A stretch of 64,000 bases of DNA from assembly GCF_019733395.1 (NCBI RefSeq), contig NZ_JAIHOO010000001.1, forward strand, positions 2,728,501 to 2,792,500, in the 5' to 3' direction. Every line of letters begins with the position of its first letter. The first letter of the stretch is position 1. Made by a program: the position numbers and the translations under genes. The notes under the pieces are model-generated. The model was not told where the DNA came from and did no database searches. It saw only the letters and a list, made by a program, of their open reading frames with translations. Origin of the DNA: Lysobacter sp. BMK333-48F3 (GTDB taxonomy: Bacteria > Pseudomonadota > Gammaproteobacteria > Xanthomonadales > Xanthomonadaceae). This document shows positions 36,283-51,340 of this stretch, one piece after another.

Positions 36283-38058
36283 ATGTCCGTTCGTACCCGT
36301 CGTAGCAACCGCATTCACGCCCTGGCCGCCGCCACCGCCCTGGTGCTCGGCTCCACCGCCGCCGGCTCGGCGTTCGCCGCCGAACGCATCAACCTGGCCG
36401 CGCTGGCCAACGAGACCCAGGACGAATTCATCGTCAAGTACCGCGACGGCAGCGCCCAGCGCAGCAGCGCGGCGAGCCTGCAGGGCGCGTTGAGCACCGC
36501 CGCGACCGGATTCTCCGGCAAGGGCAAGGCGCTCGGCCTGAAGCACCTGCGCCGCACCGCGCTGGGTTCGGACCTGGTCCGCGCCGGACGCAAGCTCGAC
36601 CGCGTCGAGGCCGAGGCGCTGATGCGCCAGATCGCCGCCGATCCGAACGTCGAGTACGTCGAGCCGAACGCGCGCATGTATCCGCTGGGTACCCCGAACG
36701 ACACCCGCTTCGGCGAGCAGTGGGGCTACACCGACGCCGACGCCGGCATCAACGCCACCACCGCCTGGGACATCAGCACCGGCACCGGCGTAGTCGTGGC
36801 GGTGATCGATACCGGCATCACCAGCCACAGCGACCTCAACGCCAACATCCTGCCCGGCTACGACTTCGTCAGCGACGCCACCGCCGCGCGCGACGGCAAC
36901 GGCCGCGATTCCAACCCGGCCGACGAAGGCGACTGGTTCAACGCCGGCGAATGCGGCCGCACCTACGACAGCCCGTCGAGCTGGCACGGCACCCACGTCG
37001 CCGGCACCGTCGCGGCGGTGACCAACAACGCCAAGGGCGTGGCCGGCACCGCCTACAACGCCAAGGTCGTGCCCGTGCGCGTGCTGGCCAAGTGCGGCGG
37101 CTCGCTGGCCGACATCGCCGATGCCATCACCTGGGCCTCCGGCGGCAGCGTGTCCGGCGTGCCGGCCAATGCCAACCCGGCCGAAGTGATCAACATGAGC
37201 CTGGGCGGCAGCGGCACCTGCGGTTCGACCTACCAGGCCGCGATCGACGGCGCCGTTTCGCGCGGCACCACCGTGGTCGTCGCCGCCGGCAACAACAACG
37301 GCAACGCCTCCAATGCGCGTCCGGCCAACTGCAACAGCGTGATCACGGTCGGTGCGGTCGACAGCGCCGGCGCGCGCTCGGTGTGGAGCAGCACGCAGAA
37401 GTCGAACTACGGCAGCGTGGTCGACATCGCCGCGCCGGGCTCGAACATCCTGTCCACGCTCAACGCCGGCAGCACCACCCCGGGCGCGGAAAGCTACGCC
37501 TCCTACGGCGGCACCTCGATGGCGACGCCGCACGTCGCCGGCGTGGTCGCGCTGCTGCAGGCCGCCTCGGCCACGCCGAAGACCCCGGCGCAGATCGAGA
37601 CCATCCTCAAGAACACCGCGCGGCCGTTCCCGCAGACCCCGGACCAGCCGATCGGCGTGGGCATCGTCAACGCCAAGGCGGCGCTGGATTCGCTCGGCGG
37701 CGGCGGTACCCCGGGCGCGCAGACCTACACCAACGGCACCGACTACACGATCAACGACAACGCCACCGTCGACAGCCCGATCGCGGTGTCCGGCCGGACC
37801 GGCAACGCGCCGAGCAACGCCTCGGTGTCGGTGACCATCTACCACACCTACAAGGGCGACCTGAAGGTTGACCTGGTCGCTCCGGACGGCTCGATCTACA
37901 ACCTGCACAACCGCACCGGTTCCTCGACCGACAACGTCATCGGCACCTACACCGTGAACCTGTCGAGCGAACCGCTCAACGGCACCTGGAAGCTGCGGGT
38001 CAACGACAACGCGGCGCAGGACACCGGCCGCATCGACACCTGGAGCGTCACCTTCTGA
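36283..38058 (+). CDS. Secreted S8 subtilase 2 with I9 prodomain and P domain
   Basis: 591 residues. Signal about 1-33 (ending GSAFAAE); prodomain about 47-134; catalytic residues Asp176, His235, Ser412; P domain about 481-591. It is very similar to S8 protease 1 throughout, with identical spacing between catalytic residues, so they are recent tandem duplicates. Unlike protease 1, the P domain has [18 protein letters not shown] and ends IDTWSVTF. It probably has broad endoprotease activity. It carries its own Clp-like promoter and terminator, so it is an independent unit. Confidence 0.95.
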   Translation: MSVRTRRSNRIHALAAATALVLGSTAAGSAFAAERINLAALANETQDEFIVKYRDGSAQRSSAASLQGALSTAATGFSGKGKALGLKHLRRTALGSDLVRAGRKLDRVEAEALMRQIAADPNVEYVEPNARMYPLGTPNDTRFGEQWGYTDADAGINATTAWDISTGTGVVVAVIDTGITSHSDLNANILPGYDFVSDATAARDGNGRDSNPADEGDWFNAGECGRTYDSPSSWHGTHVAGTVAAVTNNAKGVAGTAYNAKVVPVRVLAKCGGSLADIADAITWASGGSVSGVPANANPAEVINMSLGGSGTCGSTYQAAIDGAVSRGTTVVVAAGNNNGNASNARPANCNSVITVGAVDSAGARSVWSSTQKSNYGSVVDIAAPGSNILSTLNAGSTTPGAESYASYGGTSMATPHVAGVVALLQAASATPKTPAQIETILKNTARPFPQTPDQPIGVGIVNAKAALDSLGGGGTPGAQTYTNGTDYTINDNATVDSPIAVSGRTGNAPSNASVSVTIYHTYKGDLKVDLVAPDGSIYNLHNRTGSSTDNVIGTYTVNLSSEPLNGTWKLRVNDNAAQDTGRIDTWSVTF

Positions 38059-38093
38059 TCGCTGCGCGGCCAGGGACGGCCGCATGCCTCGCC

Positions 38094-38126
38094 CGCGAAC
38101 CCCGGCTGCGGCCGGGGTTCGCGTTT
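38094..38126 (+). terminator. Intrinsic terminator of S8 protease 2
   Basis: 13-bp perfect stem CGCGAACCCCGGC (38094-38106) / GCCGGGGTTCGCG (38111-38123) with TGCG loop, then TTT. It shares the AACCCCGGC core with other terminators here. Confidence 0.8.
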
Positions 38127-38307
38127 GCGGCGCCGATGCGCGGCGTGCCGGCGGCCTCGGTCGGTTTCGATATGCATCGCCTATCGAATGGCGTCGGGAC
38201 TTGCGACCTGCCGGACTCCGGAGGCTGCCGCGGCACTCTCGGTCGGGTTCGCAGATCATGTTGCGAACGACGCCAAGATATTCGACGTATGCCGCATTTT
38301 GCCCGGC

Positions 38308-38433
38308 GGGGTAGGGGGATTGGAGTCATTTGCGTTGTGACGGGCACATTCCGAATGCGTGATTGACCTCACCCTTGAACAGGCGAAATCGCGCCGCCGC
38401 CATCTTGCCGACCCATCGCTGCAATCGTTAGCG
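38308..38433 (+). promoter_or_regulatory. Clp/CRP-like promoter of S8 protease 3
   Basis: Perfect GTGA-TTGACC-TCAC (38359-38372), TTGCCG (38405-38410), 17-base spacer, TTAGCG (38428-38433). GGGGTAGGGGG (38308-38318) and CATTTGCGTTG (38327-38337) lie upstream as before S8 protease 2. Here they are 11 bases closer to the palindrome, about one helical turn. Confidence 0.65.
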
Positions 38434-38575
38434 TGAATCGTGGATGCGCATCGGCAACGGCCGATGAGGGGCGCGTCCGCGATCAGTCCGGGCGCCGCGG
38501 CTCCTCGTCGTCGCCGCCGGCTCACCGGACGTCACCCGCCGCGATCGCGGCTTTCCTGTTCGGGGGTTTCCTCAG

Positions 38576-40351
<1,776 letters not shown>

Positions 40352-40397
40352 GCGGCACCGCCCGAACCGCGCCGCTGCCTGGACAGCGGCGCGATCC

Positions 40398-40427
40398 AAA
40401 CCCCGGCTTCGGCCGGGGTTTGTCTTT
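40398..40427 (+). terminator. Intrinsic terminator of S8 protease 3
   Basis: Stem AAACCCCGGC (40398-40407) / GCCGGGGTTT (40412-40421), TTCG tetraloop, then GTCTTT. It has the shared CCCCGGC core. Confidence 0.85.
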
Positions 40428-40626
40428 GCGCCGTATCGACCGCGCGCTCGGTTAAGCTGAGGCCGCGATCCCGGGCGCTTCAGCCGCGGTTGGGGCGCAG
40501 GGTTCTTAGATCGTTGGCGCCATCGAGTCGATGGTCCGTATCGCCATCCTCCGGCCGCCGACCCCGTTCGCCCGCTTGGTGCGTTGTCATGAATCGCCCG
40601 ACTCATTCGCCTCAGGAGACGCCCGT

Positions 40627-41124
40627 ATGTCGATTTCCTCCCGCGCGCCGTGGCCGGCGGCCACGGCCCTGTTCAGCGCGTTCGCGGTAAGCGCCTGCAT
40701 GGCCGCCGGAACGCCTCCGCCCTCCAACGCCGCGCCCGCCGAGCGCGCGCCGGCCCAGGTCGGCGCGCCGGTCGGCGCCGGCCCGTTCGGCCAATTCATC
40801 GTCAAGTACCGCGACAGCAGCGCGCCGCTGAAACAGCAGGGTCTGGTGCAGGCGCGGCTGAACCGCACGGCGGGCGCGGTGCCCGGCAAGGCGCTGAAGC
40901 TGACCTGGAAACATCGCATGGGCATCAACGCCGATGTGTTCGCGGTCGAGCCCGCGCTCGACGCCGAGGGCGCGCGGCGCCTGATGCAGGCGTTCGCGGC
41001 CGACCCGGACGTGCAGTTCATCGAACCCGACAATCACATCGCGCTGGATCCGATCATCCGCGGCCCGGCCATTCAGGGGCCCGACGTGCGCAATCCGGAA
41101 GTGATCGAGAAGAGCGACAAATAG
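40627..41124 (+). CDS. Stand-alone subtilase-prodomain (I9-like) lipoprotein
   Basis: 165 residues, with no catalytic domain. The N-terminus ends in a lipobox VSAC (Cys24) followed by Met, predicting an outer-membrane lipoprotein. A Pro/Ala linker (about 28-52) leads to an I9-like domain at about 54-138. That domain aligns with the prodomains of the three upstream subtilases: GQFIVKYRDSSA versus DEFIVKYRDGSA, KALKLTWKHR versus KALGLKHLRR, and FAADPDVQFIEPDN versus IAADPNVEYVEPNA. The protein stops where a subtilisin domain would begin. It could act in trans as an inhibitor or folding helper that protects the cell from its own subtilases; this is inference. AGGAG precedes ATG 40627. Confidence 0.85.
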   Translation: MSISSRAPWPAATALFSAFAVSACMAAGTPPPSNAAPAERAPAQVGAPVGAGPFGQFIVKYRDSSAPLKQQGLVQARLNRTAGAVPGKALKLTWKHRMGINADVFAVEPALDAEGARRLMQAFAADPDVQFIEPDNHIALDPIIRGPAIQGPDVRNPEVIEKSDK

Positions 41125-41162
41125 TCGCGCCGCAGCCCGCGACCGAGCGGGTTGGAGATCTC

Positions 41163-41192
41163 AAAAAACCCCGGCTCCGGCCGGGGTTTTTT
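41163..41192 (+). terminator. Intrinsic terminator of the prodomain lipoprotein gene
   Basis: 13-bp stem AAAAAACCCCGGC (41163-41175) / GCCGGGGTTTTTT (41180-41192) with TCCG loop. It is the strongest example of the shared CCCCGGC terminator family and is symmetrical, so it could work in both directions. Confidence 0.93.
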
Positions 41193-41299
41193 CGTTGTCT
41201 GGACGACGCAAGGAATCGGCGAAAAATCCCGCGTAATCGCACGAAAAAAGCCGCTGCGAGATGGCGCGTTCGTCGCCTGCCGCAGCAGTTTTCCGATGC

Positions 41300-41373
41300 A
41301 TGACCACAGTCACGAACGCGCCGCATCAATCGCGGCGAACGCCGTTGCCTGGAGATTCGCGCAGCCGCTAGCG
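41300..41373 (+). promoter_or_regulatory. Clp/CRP-like promoter of the M12-type protease
   Basis: ATGA-CCACAG-TCAC (41300-41313), TTGCCT (41345-41350), 17-base spacer, CTAGCG (41368-41373). Centre to -35 is 38.5 bases. The core GCATGACC(A/G)CAGTCACG is almost the same as that upstream of the M28 gene. The 41125-41512 gap holds this and the terminator only. Confidence 0.6.
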
Positions 41374-41512
41374 TCGTATCGCGGCCGAGACGACGAACTC
41401 GCGCCGCCATCGACCGGACACGACGACGCGAGCTCGCAGCGAGCGTCGCCGACGCGCCGGCGTTCGCCGCTTCGGCCGCCATCGCGGCCTTCATCCATCG
41501 GGGGTTACACCA

Positions 41513-43432
41513 ATGTCCACTCGTTCTCCGCGTCGCGCCTCGCGCGCCGTTTTCGCCGTCCGCCTGACCGCGCTGGCCGCCGCCCTGGCCGCCGCGCCGG
41601 CGTTCGCCGCCCAGCCCTTGTTCGTCGGCGACGCGCCGACGCCGCGCGCCGGCCTGACCCGCGCCCAGGGCCTGGCCGCCGCGCCGGCCACCGCGGCGAT
41701 GCAGCTCAAGCGCGCCAACGCCGCCGTGGTCAGCACCGCGACCCGCGAGATCGAGCTGCAACTCGGCGCGCACCGGGTCAATGCGGTGCTCGACCAGGCC
41801 CGCGACACCGGTCGCGGCAGCACGGTGTGGCTGGGCCACGTGCGCGAGACCGCCAAGGCCGCGGCGCGCGACGCGCGCGAAGTACGCCACGACGAACGCA
41901 ACTCGGTCGCCCTGGTGCGGCGCGGCAACGGCGTCACCGGCAACGTGCGCATCGACGGCCAGTTGTACCGGATCCGCCCGCTCGCCGACGGCAGCCATGC
42001 GGTGGTCGAGGTGGACGAAAGCCGCATGCCGCCGGACCATCCGCGCGGCTTCCTCGATTCGGACCTGCCGCAGATCGCGATGGACGCCGCGCCGGCCGCG
42101 CGCAGCGCCTCCGGCGGCATCGGCGCGGCCGCGGTCGACCCGGGCGCGACCGCGACCATCCGCGTGCAGGTCGTCGCGACCAACCAGGCCGTCACCGCTT
42201 ACGGCGGCGACATGCAGGCCCTGGTCGAACTGGCCGTGGCCGAAAGCAACCAGGGCTACGCCAACTCCAACGTCGGCATCCAGCTCGAATTGGCCAACTA
42301 CCGCACCGTCGAGTACACCTCGGCCGGCGACGGCCACTTCACCGACGAAGAGCGCTTCGCCGACCCCAACGACGGCTACATGGACGACATCCACGCCAGC
42401 CGCGACGCCAACGCCGCCGACGTCAACGTGCTGGTGATCAACGATGGCGGCAACTGCGGCCTGGCCCATTCGATCGGCTCGACCGCCGACACCGCCTTCG
42501 CCACCGTCCATTACGACTGCGCCACCGGTTACTACAGCTTCGCCCACGAGATCGGCCACCTGCTGTCGGCCCGCCACGATCCCGCCGCCGACCCGACCAA
42601 CACGCCCTATGCCTACGGCCACGGATACCGTTACGAGCCCGCCAGCGGCAGCAAGTGGCGCACGATCATGGCCTACAACTGCAGCGGCGGCTGCCCGCGC
42701 CTGAACTACTGGTCGAACCCGGACGTGACCTACAACGGCGTGGCGATGGGCACCACCGACCGCAACCACAACCAGCGCGTGCTGGTGCAGACCAAGGCGA
42801 CGATGGCCGCGTTCCGCGGCGCGCCGGGCGGCAATACCGCGCCGGTGGCCAACTTCAGCTCCTCGGCCAGCGGCCTGACGGTGGCGTTTACCGACAGCTC
42901 GACCGACAGCGACGGCAGCATCGTCTCGCGCAGCTGGAACTTCGGCGACGGCACCAGCTCGACCGCGACCAGCCCGAGCAAGACTTACGCCGCGGCCGGC
43001 ACCTACAGCGTGGTGTTGACGGTCACCGACGACGACGGCGCTACCCACAGCAAGACCGCCTCGGTCACGGTCAGCGCCAGCGGCGTGCAAACCTACACCA
43101 ACGGCACCGACGTCAGCATCCCGGACAACAACGCCACCGGCGTCAGCAGCAGCATCGCGGTGTCCGGTCGCAGCGGCAACGCGCCGAGCAATGCGCAGAT
43201 CTCGGTCAACATCGTCCACCCGTACAAGGGCGACCTGATCGTCGACCTGATCGCGCCGGACGGCTCGGTGTACAACCTGCACAACCGCAGCGGCGGCAGC
43301 GCCGACAACGTCACCGGCACCTTCACCAAGAACCTGTCGAGCGAACCGCTCAACGGCACCTGGAAGCTGCGCGCCGCCGACCGCGCCGCCCAGGACGTCG
43401 GCAAGATCGACACCTGGAGCGTCACCTTCTGA
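41513..43432 (+). CDS. Secreted M12-type zinc metalloprotease with PKD and P domains
   Basis: 639 residues. Signal about 1-33; propeptide to about 200; metzincin domain about 210-430. The zinc site HEIGHLLSARH (His345, Glu346, His349, His355) and the Met-turn TIMAYNCSGGCPR fit reprolysin-like M12 metallopeptidases. The PKD domain is at about 440-528 and the P domain at about 530-639. The PKD-P DNA is nearly identical to that of the next gene although the catalytic domains are unrelated. The protein is predicted to be extracellular. Confidence 0.93.
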   Translation: MSTRSPRRASRAVFAVRLTALAAALAAAPAFAAQPLFVGDAPTPRAGLTRAQGLAAAPATAAMQLKRANAAVVSTATREIELQLGAHRVNAVLDQARDTGRGSTVWLGHVRETAKAAARDAREVRHDERNSVALVRRGNGVTGNVRIDGQLYRIRPLADGSHAVVEVDESRMPPDHPRGFLDSDLPQIAMDAAPAARSASGGIGAAAVDPGATATIRVQVVATNQAVTAYGGDMQALVELAVAESNQGYANSNVGIQLELANYRTVEYTSAGDGHFTDEERFADPNDGYMDDIHASRDANAADVNVLVINDGGNCGLAHSIGSTADTAFATVHYDCATGYYSFAHEIGHLLSARHDPAADPTNTPYAYGHGYRYEPASGSKWRTIMAYNCSGGCPRLNYWSNPDVTYNGVAMGTTDRNHNQRVLVQTKATMAAFRGAPGGNTAPVANFSSSASGLTVAFTDSSTDSDGSIVSRSWNFGDGTSSTATSPSKTYAAAGTYSVVLTVTDDDGATHSKTASVTVSASGVQTYTNGTDVSIPDNNATGVSSSIAVSGRSGNAPSNAQISVNIVHPYKGDLIVDLIAPDGSVYNLHNRSGGSADNVTGTFTKNLSSEPLNGTWKLRAADRAAQDVGKIDTWSVTF

Positions 43433-43451
43433 AGCTTCACCTTTCGGACGA

Positions 43452-43472
43452 CGTCCGCCGCAACGGCGGACG
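43452..43472 (+). terminator. Weak hairpin after the M12-type protease gene
   Basis: Arms CGTCCGCCG and CGGCGGACG with a CAA loop. There is no T run, and it differs from the strong CCCCGGC family, so read-through into the next protease gene is possible. I found no Clp-like palindrome in the 276-base gap. Confidence 0.4.
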
Positions 43473-43489
43473 CGTTCGAGCGCGCTTAG

Positions 43490-45745
<2,256 letters not shown>

Positions 45746-45780
45746 TCCAACCGCGACCGCCCAGCGCGCTACGCGACTCA

Positions 45781-45809
45781 GCCCCCGGCAACGCCGGGGG
45801 CTTTTTTTT
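45781..45809 (+). terminator. Intrinsic terminator of the first lysyl endopeptidase gene
   Basis: Stem GCCCCCGGC (45781-45789) / GCCGGGGGC (45793-45801), AAC loop, then eight T. A strong terminator. Confidence 0.95.
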
Positions 45810-46065
45810 CCGGACGACGCGCGACGTTGCAGGGGCGAACGGCGCGGAAGGCGGCCGGAAAATTCAATCGAGCGCGGCGAAAAACCGGTGAAATTCCACG
45901 GCAAAAGCAGCGCCGCGTGCGCCGCTCGTACCCCGCAAGCAACCGCTCGCCGGCGAAGTTCCGCCGACGTGTGAGCGCGGCGGCTTCATGAACGCGGACG
46001 GGTTCTCAATTTCGATTTCCGCCCGCAGGTACCGATTTCAATCGAAACAAATCTTCGCCGTATGC

Positions 46066-48352
<2,287 letters not shown>

Positions 48353-48375
48353 TCCACGCGGTCTGATCCGCACCG

Positions 48376-48405
48376 CGCCGCGGCTTTCGGGCCGCGGCGT
48401 TTTTT
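48376..48405 (+). terminator. Intrinsic terminator of lysyl endopeptidase
   Basis: Stem CGCCGCGGC (48376-48384) / GCCGCGGCG (48391-48399), TTTCGG loop, then six T. Confidence 0.93.
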
Positions 48406-48603
48406 CAGGGCGTCCGTACCGCGACGAGCGGACGCCGCCGGCCTCCGGCGATCGCAGCGGCGTTCTGCTGCGGATATCACGAAAGCGCATCGGCCGCGCG
48501 CCGCGCGGCGCTTGCCAGTGCGTCGCACCCATCCACAGCATGGTCGCAGCGCGCTGCCCCGCGACGCTGCCTGCCCACCGCACCGGTTCATGGAGAACTC
48601 CCT

Positions 48604-50886
48604 ATGCGCATCCGATCCGCCGCGTTGCCGCTGTTGCTGGCCTTGTCCGCCGGCCACGCGTCCGCCGAAGACCTGCCGGTCTTCGTCACCGCCCATTACC
48701 AGAATCCCGCCCAGCTGCAGCGCATCGCGTCGCGCTTCCAGCACCTGATCGTTGACCGCAACGCGCGCACGGTGAAGATCGAAGCGATGCCGGAAGACCT
48801 GGACGCGCTGCGCCGCGCCGGCCTGCGCTACGAGATCGACCGCGAAGGCACCGAAAAGCTGCAGCGCCTGCAGAGCGCGCTGCAAAGCTCGGCCCTGGGG
48901 ATCAAGAGCATTCCCGGCTACGCCTGCTACCGCACGGTCGAAGAGACCTACCAGACCATGGACCAGCTGGCGGCGAGCAAGCCGCAGCTCGCCAGCGTGC
49001 GGACGATCGGCCCGAGCTGGCAGAAGACCCAGAGCGCCGGCACCGGCTACGACATGAAGGTGCTGAAGCTGACCAACTCGGCCACCGACGCGGCGCTGCC
49101 GAACAAGCCGAACCTGGTCCTGTTCGGTTCGATCCACGCCCGCGAATACACCCCGGCCGAGACCGTCACCCGTTTCGCCGAATGGCTGGCCAACGGCTAC
49201 GGCAGCAACGATGAAGCGACCTGGCTGCTGGACAACTTCGCCTTCCAGTTCGTGCTGCAGGCCAACCCGGACGGACGCAAGAAGGCCGAGGCCGGCTCGT
49301 CCTGGCGCAAGAACGTCAACAACACCAACGGCAGCTGCAGCGCCTCGTCCTACGGCACCGACCTCAACCGCAATTTCCCCTACCACTGGAACAGCGCCGC
49401 CGGCGGCTCCAGCGGCAACGCCTGCGCCGAGACCTATCGCGGCCCGACCGCGGCCTCGGAACCGGAGACGCAGAACCTGATGCGCCTGGTCGCCGGCACC
49501 CGCGGCAGCAACGGCGTCTATACCGGCGGCATCTTCCCCGATCGCCGTCCCGACGATGTCAACACCGCCGCGCCTGAGGACTACCAGGGCATCTTCATGG
49601 ACATCCACAGCGCCGCCCAACTGGTGCTGTGGTCCTGGGGCGACACCAGCAATCCGGCGCCGAACAGCGCCGCGCTGCGCGCGCTCGGCCGGCGCATGGC
49701 CTACCACAACAACTACCGACCGCAGCAGTCCGACGAGCTGTACGCCACCGACGGCACCACCGACGACACCATGTACGGCTCGCTCGGCGTGCCGGCCTAC
49801 ACGATCGAGCTGGGCGTGTCGTTCTTCGAAAGCTGCAGCACCTTCACCGGCACCACCTTGCCGGACAACCTCAAGTCGCTGCGCTACGCCGCGCGCAGCC
49901 TGTGGGCGCCGTACAAGCTGCCGTCCGGCCCGGACACGGTCGCGGTGTCGGTGGCCTCGGCGACGGTGCCGGCCGGCACGCCGGTGTCGCTGACCGCCAC
50001 CGTCGACGACAGCGTGTTCAACCAGAGCAACGGCACCGAGCCGGTGCAGAACATCGCCTCGGCCCGCGCCTACCTCGACGCGCCGCCGTGGGCGGCGGGC
50101 GCGGTGTCCTATCCGCTCAACGCCAGCGACGGCAGCTTCAACGCCAGCCGCGAAACGGTGACCGGCAGCATCCCGACCACCGGTCTGTCCCAGGGCGTGC
50201 ACACGCTGTACGTGCAGGGCACCGACGCCGCGGGCAAGCCGGGCACGCCGAACGCGGTGCGCTTCACCGTTGGCGGCACCGGGCCGGGCAACAACCCGCC
50301 GGTGGCCAACTTCAGCTCGTCGGCCAGCGGCCTGACGGTGGCGTTCACCGACAGCTCGACCGACAGCGACGGCAGCATCGTCTCGCGCAGCTGGAACTTC
50401 GGCGACGGCACCAGTTCGACCGCGACCAGCCCGAGCAAGACCTACGCCGCGGCCGGCACCTACAGCGTCACCTTGACCGTCACCGACGACGACGGCGCCA
50501 CCCATAGCAAGACCGCCTCGGTCACGGTCAGCGACGGCAGCGGCACCCAGACCTACCGCAACGACAACGACGTGCAGATCCCCGACAACGCCACGGTCGA
50601 GAGCAGCATCGTCGTGTCCGGGCGCAGCGGCAACGCGCCGAGCAACGCCTCGGTGGCGGTGACCATCTACCACACCTACAAGAGCGACATCAAAGTCGAC
50701 CTGGTCGCGCCCGACGGCACGCTGTACAACCTGCACAACCGCAGCGGCGGCAGCGCCGACAACGTCATCGGAACCTTCGTCAAGGATCTGTCCAGCGAAG
50801 CCTTGAACGGCACCTGGAAGCTAAGGGTCAACGATAACGCCACCCAGGACACCGGCCGCATCGACACCTGGAGCATCACCTTCTGA
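48604..50886 (+). CDS. Secreted M14 zinc carboxypeptidase with PKD and P domains
   Basis: 760 residues. Signal about 1-20; propeptide to about 105; M14 domain about 110-435. The zinc ligands are His178 and Glu181 (SIHAREYTPAE) and His335 (FMDIHSAAQ); the catalytic Glu is Glu402 (YTIELG). The substrate-binding GTDLNRNFPYHW is present. A linker beta domain (about 438-560) precedes the PKD (about 562-645) and P domain (about 650-760). It removes C-terminal residues from peptides outside the cell. The TCAC half of a Clp-like site lies at 48477-48480 with TTGCCA at 48512, but the other half is poor. Confidence 0.93.
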   Translation: MRIRSAALPLLLALSAGHASAEDLPVFVTAHYQNPAQLQRIASRFQHLIVDRNARTVKIEAMPEDLDALRRAGLRYEIDREGTEKLQRLQSALQSSALGIKSIPGYACYRTVEETYQTMDQLAASKPQLASVRTIGPSWQKTQSAGTGYDMKVLKLTNSATDAALPNKPNLVLFGSIHAREYTPAETVTRFAEWLANGYGSNDEATWLLDNFAFQFVLQANPDGRKKAEAGSSWRKNVNNTNGSCSASSYGTDLNRNFPYHWNSAAGGSSGNACAETYRGPTAASEPETQNLMRLVAGTRGSNGVYTGGIFPDRRPDDVNTAAPEDYQGIFMDIHSAAQLVLWSWGDTSNPAPNSAALRALGRRMAYHNNYRPQQSDELYATDGTTDDTMYGSLGVPAYTIELGVSFFESCSTFTGTTLPDNLKSLRYAARSLWAPYKLPSGPDTVAVSVASATVPAGTPVSLTATVDDSVFNQSNGTEPVQNIASARAYLDAPPWAAGAVSYPLNASDGSFNASRETVTGSIPTTGLSQGVHTLYVQGTDAAGKPGTPNAVRFTVGGTGPGNNPPVANFSSSASGLTVAFTDSSTDSDGSIVSRSWNFGDGTSSTATSPSKTYAAAGTYSVTLTVTDDDGATHSKTASVTVSDGSGTQTYRNDNDVQIPDNATVESSIVVSGRSGNAPSNASVAVTIYHTYKSDIKVDLVAPDGTLYNLHNRSGGSADNVIGTFVKDLSSEALNGTWKLRVNDNATQDTGRIDTWSITF

Positions 50887-50928
50887 TCCGACGATCGGAA
50901 CGACGATCGACCGCCGATCACCGCGTCG

Positions 50929-50963
50929 CGACGAACCCCGGCTCCGGCCGGGGTTCGTCGTTT
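50929..50963 (+). terminator. Intrinsic terminator of the M14 carboxypeptidase gene
   Basis: 14-bp stem CGACGAACCCCGGC (50929-50942) / GCCGGGGTTCGTCG (50947-50960), TCCG loop, then TTT. It has the shared AACCCCGGC core. Confidence 0.87.
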
Positions 50964-51066
50964 CGGCGCACTGCGCGCGCTCGCGGCGGCATCCGCGTGC
51001 GCCGCTTTTCGTTCATGGAAATAGAGAAAATTCCGGGGTTTTTCGCTCGCATCGGACATGCGCCGG

Positions 51067-51170
51067 CGCACCGTAAGCGGTTACGGTGCGTATGCATGAC
51101 CGCAGTCACGGACGCGAATGTGCGCTCGGACAGGTTGTCGCTTGTCCGTCACATCGTTGCGCGCTTAGGG
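51067..51170 (+). promoter_or_regulatory. Clp/CRP-like promoter of the M28 aminopeptidase with extra palindrome
   Basis: ATGA-CCGCAG-TCAC (51096-51109), TTGTCC (51142-51147), 17-base spacer, TTAGGG (51165-51170); centre to -35 is 39.5 bases. Just upstream is a 10-bp perfect inverted repeat CGCACCGTAA-GCGG-TTACGGTGCG (51067-51090), possibly a second regulator's site. No gene is seen in 50887-51340. Confidence 0.6.
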
Positions 51171-51340
51171 TCGAGTCCCGGGTGCTTCGGAACGTTTCCC
51201 CCGCGCGTTTCGGCATCGCTTTCCCGCCCGGCAACTCCTCGCGACGGCCCGCGTTGCATCGCCGTCATTCCAGCCCATCGCGTCCCTGCGCCGGTGCCCG
51301 CACGCACCCGGTCGGCGACGCCGAACCCAGGAGCGCTTTC

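Noticed and set aside
36274..38259. 661-codon minus-strand frame opposite S8 protease 2 (and similar frames opposite the other proteases)
   Set aside because: These mirror each other only because the sense genes are paralogues. Composition is that of codon shadows.
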